DNA of 64,000 bases from positions 62,001 through 126,000 of IMG/VR virus record IMGVR_UViG_3300020438_004021, one strand, 5' to 3'. A program made the position numbers and the translations under genes. The notes below the pieces were generated by a model, which was not told the origin of the DNA, made no database searches, and was given only the letters and a program-made list of their open reading frames with translations. Below, piece after piece: positions 57,745 through 64,000 of the stretch (positions within the stretch are counted from its first letter, which is position 1; each line of letters begins with the position of its first letter). The DNA is from a virus.

Positions 57745-58586
57745 TGTTTGAAGTCTTTTATAATCAGACTATTAGAAAGATGACTGTAGCCTTCGGTTCC
57801 ATGTTCAACAATGTCTATGCAACTAGACTGAACTCCGATGGTACAACTGCAGCCCATGTTAGGGTTCCTCTAGGGTATGGACCAAAAGATAAATGGGTGA
57901 GAAGGCTAAGAGAGCAGAATCCTCTAGACGAAGATTCAAACGAGACTTCAATAACACTGCCCAGATTGAGCTTTGAAATGACATCTCTTACCTATGACCC
58001 AGATAGGAAGAAGAACACAATACAGAAAAGGTTTCTAAAAGGAACCCAGAACGAGAAGATAATGAGGAACTACGTAGAGGTTCCCTATGATATTGAGTTC
58101 AGTGTATCTGCCATGGTTAAATTCATGGAGGATGGTCTCAGCATTATGGAACAGATACTTCCCTACTTCACACCAGAGTTTACAGTTACTATCAACTTCA
58201 ATGACATCAACCAAAAAGTAGATGTACCCATAGTTTTAAATTCTGTAAATGTTAATGAAGATTATGAAGGTGATTTTGATACTAGAAGGTTAATAACTTT
58301 CGACATGAACTTCACTGCTAAGACTCATGTATTTGGACCAATCAAGACCAGCTCTACAATTCAGAACGTTACTGCTACACTTCTTCAACCAGACTCATTC
58401 TACCACGACGGTACTTCTTTGGGTCTTTCAGGTACTAATGCAGCAATGTCCAAGGTATTGGTGGGTGTCACCGGTCCTTCTGGTTCCTCATCCGGTGTGG
58501 ATAACTTCACCGCGTATACTACAGATGTAAGAGTTTATGGAATGACTGGAGAAGATGGCATTAGCCTAGATGGGACTAACTTATAA
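57744..58586 (+). CDS. 15: gp15 tail completion / proximal sheath stabiliser
   Basis: 280 residues. FYNQTIRKMTVAFGSMFNNV, RVPLGYGPKDKWVRRLREQN, LPRLSFEMTSLTYDPDRKKN and YVEVPYDIEFSVSAMVKFME follow T4 gp15. It caps the tail after sheath assembly and joins the neck. Overlaps gp16 by one base (TAATG). Confidence 0.93.
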   Translation: MFEVFYNQTIRKMTVAFGSMFNNVYATRLNSDGTTAAHVRVPLGYGPKDKWVRRLREQNPLDEDSNETSITLPRLSFEMTSLTYDPDRKKNTIQKRFLKGTQNEKIMRNYVEVPYDIEFSVSAMVKFMEDGLSIMEQILPYFTPEFTVTINFNDINQKVDVPIVLNSVNVNEDYEGDFDTRRLITFDMNFTAKTHVFGPIKTSSTIQNVTATLLQPDSFYHDGTSLGLSGTNAAMSKVLVGVTGPSGSSSGVDNFTAYTTDVRVYGMTGEDGISLDGTNL

Positions 58587-59092
58587 TGGGTAAGAAGAAG
58601 AGCATTGACGAGAAAATCGCTGATGCTTTGGATATCGATTTGACAACTGAAAATGTGGAAATTGTGTCTAAAGAATCAGATGATGTAGAAATAGAAGAAG
58701 TGTCCGAGAGAGAAGCGGACATGGGTAGCGACTATGACCTGGTCAGGGGCAACCTAAAAGATATAATCAAGACTGGTCAAGGAGCGATAGACGGCATCCT
58801 AAATGTAGCATCCGAGGGTGAAAGTCCTCGCGCCTATGAGGTGGTATCACAGTTAATAAAGACGGTCGCAGATGCCAATAAAGACCTTATGGACCTGCAT
58901 AAGAAAGTGAAAGATTTAGAGAAAGATGACTCTACCAAGCAGTCTGCCGGTAGAATCACCAATAATGCTATATATGTGGGTTCTACCAAAGACCTACAAA
59001 AGCTGGTTAAAGATTCTAGAAATCAGGCTGAGACAATAGATGCCGATTTCAATGTGATTGAGGGTGATATTAATGGCGATGAGAGAGAATGA
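58586..59092 (+). CDS. 16: gp16 small terminase subunit
   Basis: 168 residues, as T4 gp16 (164). The core DYDLVRGNLKDIIKTGQGAI, DGILNVASEGESPRAYEVVS and LIKTVADANKDLMDLHKKVK is the gp16 coiled-coil oligomerisation region. It recognises DNA and stimulates gp17. Its 3' end overlaps the gp17 start. Confidence 0.93.
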   Translation: MGKKKSIDEKIADALDIDLTTENVEIVSKESDDVEIEEVSEREADMGSDYDLVRGNLKDIIKTGQGAIDGILNVASEGESPRAYEVVSQLIKTVADANKDLMDLHKKVKDLEKDDSTKQSAGRITNNAIYVGSTKDLQKLVKDSRNQAETIDADFNVIEGDINGDERE

Positions 59093-60728
59093 TTCTTATC
59101 TAGGCAACCAAAACCTTAAGGGTATTGGGGTAGAACAAGAATTTACTAAAGAGCAGGTAGAAGAGTATGTTAAATGCTCTGGGGACCCTCTATATTTTGT
59201 CAAGAACCACGTCAAAATTGTCACCCTAGACGAAGGTTTGGTCAATTTTCAACCATGGGACTTCCAAGAAGACATGCTTGAAAAAGTACATGACAACAGA
59301 TTCATTATATGTAAATTCCCTAGGCAGACCGGTAAAAGCACCACGATTATATCTTATCTTCTTCACTATGTCTTGTTCAACTCAGATGTGAGGGTAGCAA
59401 TATTAGCAAATAAGCAGGCTACTGCTATCGAACTCTTACACAGGCTCAAGATAGCATATGAGCATTTGCCTAAGTGGTTGCAACAAGGAGTAGAAGAATG
59501 GAACAAAGGTTCTATCGTCCTAGAGAACGGTTCTAAGATAATCGCATCAGCAACCTCTTCCTCAGCTGTTCGTGGTGGTTCTTTCAATATGATATTCTTA
59601 GACGAATTCGCATACGTACCGCATGGAGTAGCAGAAGAATTTTTCAGTTCTGTCTACCCCACCATCTCTTCTGGTAAAGACACCAAAGTTCTGATAGTGT
59701 CTACACCAAAAGGTCTGAATATGTTTTACAAACTGTGGGTCAATGCACAGAATGGGAGAAATGAGTATATACCCATCGAGGTAGAGTGGGACCAGGTGCC
59801 AGGTAGAGATGAAGCATGGAAAAAGCAAACTATTGCCAATACCAGCGAAGAGCAGTTTAAGGTAGAGTTTGAATGTGACTTTGTGGGTTCCTCGAATACC
59901 CTAATATCCACTTCTAAACTGAAGAACTTAGTATTTGAAGACCCAATACACCGATCAGAAGACGGTCTTAAGATTTTTGAGAGACCCGTCAAAGACCACA
60001 TCTATAATATGTGCGTGGACGTATCTAGAGGTCAGGGATTGGACAACCATGCTTTCACGTTAGTAGATGTCACAGAGATGCCCTATAAAGTTGTAGCCTC
60101 TTTCAAGAACAATAGCATTCCACCGATGGTCCTCCCAGACTTGATTAACAGGATATGTACAGAGTATAATGAAGCATATTGTTTGGTAGAGGTAAACGAT
60201 ATAGGTGGTCAGATAGCAGATATCCTAGCCTCGGACATTGGATATGAGAACGTATTAAGAACTGCTTCTAGGGGTCATAGGGGTCAAGAACTAAGCAGTG
60301 GTTTCAAGGCTAACTCCAAACCCGGTGTGAAGACTTCCACTTCGGTGAAGAGGGTTGGTTGTGCTAATTTCAAGTCTTTGATAGAAGAAGATAAGCTCAT
60401 AGTCAGGGACATCGACATTATAGAGGAGATATCTACCTTTATATCCAAGAAGACCTCTTATTCAGCCGATACCGGACATCACGATGACTTGGTAATGACA
60501 TTAGTCATACTCGGATGGATGACCAGTCAACAGTATTTTAAAGAGATATCAGACATAGATATTAGAAGAGAGATATATCAAAAAAGAATCGATGATATGG
60601 AGCAAGATCTGACTCCTTTTGGTTTTTCCAATGAGGACTCGGAGCAAGATGCGGGTTATGAGGTTGATTCAGATGGTAATGTATGGTTTAAGGGTGATAG
60701 TGAATATGGTGGTTGGTCTGATTGGTAA
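59073..60728 (+). CDS. 17: gp17 large terminase (packaging ATPase and nuclease)
   Basis: 551 residues from ATG 59073 (GAGGGTGA upstream; ATG 59079 also possible). ATPase: Walker A FPRQTGKST around K88, Walker B MIFLDEFAY, coupling motif VSTPKG. Nuclease: VDVSRGQGLDNHAF, LVEVNDIGGQIADILASDIG and TGHHDDLVMTLVILGWM hold the three acidic positions expected for gp17. Pumps DNA into the prohead through the gp20 portal and cuts it when full. No intein or split was seen. Confidence 0.95.
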   Translation: MAMRENDSYLGNQNLKGIGVEQEFTKEQVEEYVKCSGDPLYFVKNHVKIVTLDEGLVNFQPWDFQEDMLEKVHDNRFIICKFPRQTGKSTTIISYLLHYVLFNSDVRVAILANKQATAIELLHRLKIAYEHLPKWLQQGVEEWNKGSIVLENGSKIIASATSSSAVRGGSFNMIFLDEFAYVPHGVAEEFFSSVYPTISSGKDTKVLIVSTPKGLNMFYKLWVNAQNGRNEYIPIEVEWDQVPGRDEAWKKQTIANTSEEQFKVEFECDFVGSSNTLISTSKLKNLVFEDPIHRSEDGLKIFERPVKDHIYNMCVDVSRGQGLDNHAFTLVDVTEMPYKVVASFKNNSIPPMVLPDLINRICTEYNEAYCLVEVNDIGGQIADILASDIGYENVLRTASRGHRGQELSSGFKANSKPGVKTSTSVKRVGCANFKSLIEEDKLIVRDIDIIEEISTFISKKTSYSADTGHHDDLVMTLVILGWMTSQQYFKEISDIDIRREIYQKRIDDMEQDLTPFGFSNEDSEQDAGYEVDSDGNVWFKGDSEYGGWSDW

Positions 60729-60740
60729 AGTCCACCAATT

Positions 60741-60748
60741 TATAAATA
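60741..60748 (+). promoter_or_regulatory. T4-type late promoter TATAAATA
   Basis: Exact octamer 72 bases before gp18. The leader is longer than elsewhere and AT-rich; it ends with AAGGAGAAG. Confidence 0.85.
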
Positions 60749-60819
60749 TTCTAGTAAAAAATACCTAAGAAGTACACATCCTATTTTTGTACATTAAAAG
60801 ACTCTAAGGAGAAGTAAGT

Positions 60820-62658
60820 ATGGCATTTCAAGTAAGCCCCGGCGTGGTCGTCAAAGAAGAAGACCTAACAAGTCTGATTCCTGCAGTATCTTCAACTATT
60901 GCCGGTTTCTGCGGTCACTTCCATTGGGGACCAGCAAACGAAATCATTACCGTGGACAGCGAAAATGAGCTAGTCCAACTATTTGGTCCTCCTGCAGACG
61001 ACAACTTTAAAGAATGGTTCACCGCTGCTAACTTCCTTGGTTATGGTAACAACCTTAAATTGGTTCGAACCATAGACCAGGCAGCTGGAAAGGCCGCTAA
61101 CGCATCTGGTCCATCTGGTCCTGGTGCGGTAACTCTCGTCAAAGGTTCAGGCAGTGTATCAGATGCCGCACAAACCACTGGTAGTTCTGGTGGTCAGCAT
61201 TTTATAGGTAAATATCCTGGTGCCAGAGGCAACTCATTGAAGGTCGCAATGTGGGACGGTGGTTATACTACCGGTATTTCAGCAGGTGCTGCCCACACTG
61301 CGGTATCAGCAGGTGCTTATAAAAACTGGACATATGTAGACAATTTCCAAACCAACATGCCATTCACCACTGGTTGGGCTAATAACCTAACTGGAAGTGA
61401 TACTGTTTTCGATGGTGTTAATGTTGCAATCATCGACGAAGACGGCGATTTCACTGGTACTAAGGGAACGGTTCTAGAGGCATTCAACGGTCTTTCTAAG
61501 GCAACAAATGCTAGGAATTCAGATAATACATCCAACTATTATGTGGATGTTATCAACGAGACATCAAAATATGTAAACTCATTGGCACACCCATATGAAG
61601 CAGGTTCATCGCAGGAAAAAGGTGTGGGTGTCTCTGGTGGTTCTCAAAACTGGGGTACGGTCCTTACCACAGCCGGTGGTACTTTCGATGTCATATTCGC
61701 ATCCAATACAGCCGGTTATGAAATAAGTTTAGCCGGTGGTTCTGGTTCTACAAGTGGTACGATATCCTGCACCAAGGGTGGTACAGTTGACTACGGTCTG
61801 TTCTATGATTCAGAGACAGTTGATGTTAGTCTGATTCTAGGTGGACCCGCAGACAACACCCTCGCCGGTGCTCTAGTAGACTTGTGTGATGATAGAAAAG
61901 ACTGTGTTGCATTCCTCTCGCCAGAAGAAGCAGATTGCCTTTCTAATAATACACCACTAGTTGAATCAACTACCGAGACCGCTATATTGGACTTCAGAAA
62001 TACTCAGCTGAACAAGAGCAGTTCTTATGCATTCCTAGACTCTGGTTGGAAATATCATTACGACAGATACAATGATAAGTTCAGATGGGTTCCACTAAAC
62101 GGCGATATTGCCGGTGTAGCCGTTAGGTCTGACGAAGTTGCGGAGACATGGTTCTCCCCAGCAGGTTTCAACCGAGGTCAGGTCCGTGGTGCAATTAAAC
62201 TCGCATTCAATCCGAGGAAAGCCCATAGAGACAACTTGTACCAAGATCAAGTCAACCCAGTGGTTTCATTCCCTGGTGAAGGTACGGTCCTCTTCGGAGA
62301 CAAGACACTTCTCGCTAAACCAAGTGCTTTCGATAGACTCAATGTTAGAAGACTCTTCATTGTACTCGAGAAGGCAATCTCTACAGCCTCTAAATACCAG
62401 TTATTTGAGCAGAACGATGAATTCACACGTGCTAACTTCAAGAGCATGATTGAACCATTCCTTAGAGATGTTCAAGCAAGAAGAGGTCTACAAAGCTTCA
62501 AGGTGGTGTGTGACGATACTAATAATACTTCGGCAGTTGTCGATAGAAATGAGTTCGTCGCGGACATTTTCATCAAACCCACCAAGTCCATTAACTTCAT
62601 CACCCTAACGTTCATTGCAACTTCACAGGGTGTTGATTTTACTGAGATTGGTTCTTGA
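60820..62658 (+). CDS. 18: gp18 tail sheath protein
   Basis: 612 residues. MAFQVSPGVVVKEEDLTSLI, PAVSSTIAGFCGHFHWGPAN, ENELVQLFGPP and the C-terminal VAVRSDEVAETWFSPAGFNR, GAIKLAFNPRKAHRDNLYQD, VNPVVSFPGEGTVLFGDKTL are the contractile-sheath signature. The variable middle domain (about 110-340) is Gly/Ser/Thr-rich, as usual for the exposed part. Own late promoter and strong RBS fit the high copy number. Confidence 0.96.
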   Translation: MAFQVSPGVVVKEEDLTSLIPAVSSTIAGFCGHFHWGPANEIITVDSENELVQLFGPPADDNFKEWFTAANFLGYGNNLKLVRTIDQAAGKAANASGPSGPGAVTLVKGSGSVSDAAQTTGSSGGQHFIGKYPGARGNSLKVAMWDGGYTTGISAGAAHTAVSAGAYKNWTYVDNFQTNMPFTTGWANNLTGSDTVFDGVNVAIIDEDGDFTGTKGTVLEAFNGLSKATNARNSDNTSNYYVDVINETSKYVNSLAHPYEAGSSQEKGVGVSGGSQNWGTVLTTAGGTFDVIFASNTAGYEISLAGGSGSTSGTISCTKGGTVDYGLFYDSETVDVSLILGGPADNTLAGALVDLCDDRKDCVAFLSPEEADCLSNNTPLVESTTETAILDFRNTQLNKSSSYAFLDSGWKYHYDRYNDKFRWVPLNGDIAGVAVRSDEVAETWFSPAGFNRGQVRGAIKLAFNPRKAHRDNLYQDQVNPVVSFPGEGTVLFGDKTLLAKPSAFDRLNVRRLFIVLEKAISTASKYQLFEQNDEFTRANFKSMIEPFLRDVQARRGLQSFKVVCDDTNNTSAVVDRNEFVADIFIKPTKSINFITLTFIATSQGVDFTEIGS

Positions 62659-62660
62659 GG

Positions 62661-62668
62661 TATAAATA
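62661..62668 (+). promoter_or_regulatory. T4-type late promoter TATAAATA
   Basis: Exact octamer directly after the gp18 stop, 29 bases before gp19, followed by AAGGAG. Confidence 0.87.
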
Positions 62669-62696
62669 AAGAAAATACATCCCTAAGGAGATTTAG

Positions 62697-63254
62697 ATGA
62701 ATATCGATAAATTCAAAGAAGCACTATCACAGGGCGGAGTCCGAAAGAACCTTTTCAGAGTACAAGGTAATATAGGTACTACTTCCCTTCCTACCAAGGT
62801 TGGGTTCCTATGTAAGGCGGCTTCTCTTCCCTCTTCAACGATCACCCCCATTGAAGTACCATATCGGGGAAGAAAGTTGAAACTACCTGGTGATAGGGAA
62901 TACGCAGAATGGACTCTAACATTCATGTGTGATGGAGACTTCGAGGTCAGGAACGCATTCGAAAAATGGATGGATGACCTGAACAAGACAGTAGACAATA
63001 TTGCCACTGAGAACTTGAACCTAACTGGGGAACTGTTCCCAGATTGGAGATTTGACCAACTAGACAGACAAGGTAAGGCGATTAAGTCCTACCAGTTCTT
63101 CCACTGTTGGCCATCTGAGATTAGTGCCATTGATGTTACATATGAAGACACTGACTTGATGGAGTTCACAGTAAACCTACAATACACATACTTCATTACT
63201 CAAGATACAGATGTGAGTGTTGGTACAGGTATTGCAGCCGCACCAGGCAACTGA
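62697..63254 (+). CDS. 19: gp19 tail tube protein
   Basis: 185 residues; T4 gp19 has 163. KNLFRVQGNIG, CKAASLPSSTITPIEVPYRG, KLKLPGDREYAEWTLTFMCD, RNAFEKWMDDLNKT and ISAIDVTYEDTDLMEFTVNL follow the gp19 fold. Forms the inner tube of the tail. Between gp18 and gp20 as in T4. Confidence 0.95.
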   Translation: MNIDKFKEALSQGGVRKNLFRVQGNIGTTSLPTKVGFLCKAASLPSSTITPIEVPYRGRKLKLPGDREYAEWTLTFMCDGDFEVRNAFEKWMDDLNKTVDNIATENLNLTGELFPDWRFDQLDRQGKAIKSYQFFHCWPSEISAIDVTYEDTDLMEFTVNLQYTYFITQDTDVSVGTGIAAAPGN

Positions 63255-63282
63255 TATCTGAGCAACACATAAGGAATTTATT

Positions 63283-64000
63283 ATGCCTATTGAACTATTT
63301 GGTTTCAGTCTAGGAAAAGCGAAGAAGACGAATGAAGAAAAGAAGTCAGAGCTTAAGTCTTTCGTTAGACCAGACTCTGAGGATGGTGCAGCCATACTCG
63401 ACTATGGTGCTGGCAGTGGTTACTTCGGAACCTATATGGACTTCAATTCAGAAGTCAAAGGTGATATGGAGGCCATCAGCAGGTATAGAGAGATGGCACT
63501 CCACCCCGAATGTGAATCAGCAATCGAAGACCTCTGCAATGAATCTATAGTTTATAGAGAAGAAGGCAAGTCGATTGAGATTGAGTTAGACAATGTCGAT
63601 ATGTCAGATAGCATCAAAGACAAAATACATGAAGAGTATGATTATCTTTATAGACTGTTAGACTTCTCTAACAAAGGGTATGAGGTATTCAGAAGATGGT
63701 ATATTGATGGCAAGTTATACTACCATATGGTGGTAGACGACAAGAATCCTAAGAAAGGGATTCAAGATGTAAGATATGCCGACCCAATGAAGATTAAAAA
63801 AGTGATAGAGGTAAAGAAAGAAAAGTCCGACCAGAAGGACCATCAATCTTTAGAGGTAGTAAAAAAGACAGACGAGTATTTCGTTTACAGAGAGAAAGAA
63901 ACAGATGCCAACGGTCTCAGGATAGCACCGGAGGCAGTCTGCTATGTCACCTCAGGTCTTTATGATTCTAGTAACAAAAAGGTTATTAGCTACCTACATA
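63283..64000 (+). CDS. 20: gp20 portal protein (5' part, cut by window end)
   Basis: The frame opens at ATG 63283 (AAGGAATT upstream) and stays open to the last base, 239 codons. DYGAGSGYFGTYMDFNSEVK, SRYREMALHPECESAIEDLC, NESIVYREEGKSIEIELDNV, LLDFSNKGYEVFRRWYIDGK and IQDVRYADPMKIKKVIEV are diagnostic of gp20. The dodecameric portal starts head assembly and is the DNA channel for gp17. The 3' half lies outside the window. Confidence 0.95.
   Translation, partial: MPIELFGFSLGKAKKTNEEKKSELKSFVRPDSEDGAAILDYGAGSGYFGTYMDFNSEVKGDMEAISRYREMALHPECESAIEDLCNESIVYREEGKSIEIELDNVDMSDSIKDKIHEEYDYLYRLLDFSNKGYEVFRRWYIDGKLYYHMVVDDKNPKKGIQDVRYADPMKIKKVIEVKKEKSDQKDHQSLEVVKKTDEYFVYREKETDANGLRIAPEAVCYVTSGLYDSSNKKVISYLH

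Noticed and set aside
59058-59072. TTG start for gp17
   Set aside because: ATG 59073 has a better-placed RBS and agrees with the usual start of the family.

Overview
The window is one contiguous piece of a large, strictly lytic, T4-like (Tevenvirinae / exo-T-even) marine myovirus. The evidence is the T4 morphogenesis order on the right (gp13-14-15-16-17-18-19-20), a baseplate block (gp48, gp53, hub gp27-like, spike gp5-like, PAAR, gp25, gp6, gp7, gp8), gp33 next to gp32, gp4, gp26, a tape-measure protein, and repeated T4-type late promoters (TATAAATA) 20-80 bases before structural genes on both strands. CobS, a RimK-type ATP-grasp protein and a 2OG-Fe(II) oxygenase are typical of marine T4-like phages. 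No photosystem gene is present, so the host cannot be named. All calls come from reading the sequence and from memory of the families; no database search was run.

Layout. 1-8305 (+): RimK/retropepsin protein, conserved virion-associated genes, two proteins with T4 internal-protein-like N-termini (MKTF...) and a membrane protein. 8285-10622 (-): RuvC-like nuclease, a tiny one-helix membrane protein, a trypsin-like lipoprotein and a PLP enzyme, all under late promoters. 10623-10906: divergent control region with tandem hairpins, GATATC-centred repeats and an early promoter. 10907-18564 (+): early region of cobS and many very small, often ATGA-overlapping genes, tRNA-Met(CAU), tRNA-Lys(UUU), and a 753-base gene-free stretch (16826-17578) that holds two promoter-to-terminator units without ORFs (candidate structured RNAs). 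18636-20260 (+): an adenylosuccinate-synthetase-family gene with a PurZ-like catalytic substitution, ATGA-coupled to an adenylate-kinase-like gene. 20276-21497 (+): coiled-coil protein and Cas4/RecB-like exonuclease. 21494-23537 (-): two virion-decoration-like proteins. 23630-24832 (+): gp33 and gp32. 24909-29200 (-): tape measure, gp26 with a probable -1 frameshift extension, a gp54-like protein, a gp2-like candidate and gp4. 29261-64000 (+): baseplate, fibres, glycine-rich adhesins, neck, terminase, sheath, tube and start of portal.

How it works together. Early genes use host-type promoters TTGACA-N17-TCTAAT/TATAAT; at two of them GATATC-centred repeats may be operators. gp33 then supports switching to TATAAATA late promoters, which drive the baseplate, tail, head and minus-strand modules. 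gp32, the exonuclease and the RuvC-like nuclease serve replication, recombination and packaging; the PurZ-like/kinase pair may alter the purine nucleotide pool or the genome's bases.

Most worth checking: the PurZ-like/kinase pair, the T_TTT_TTC frameshift at the end of gp26 just before the tape-measure gene, and the two consecutive untranslated RNA units at 16.9-17.5 kb.
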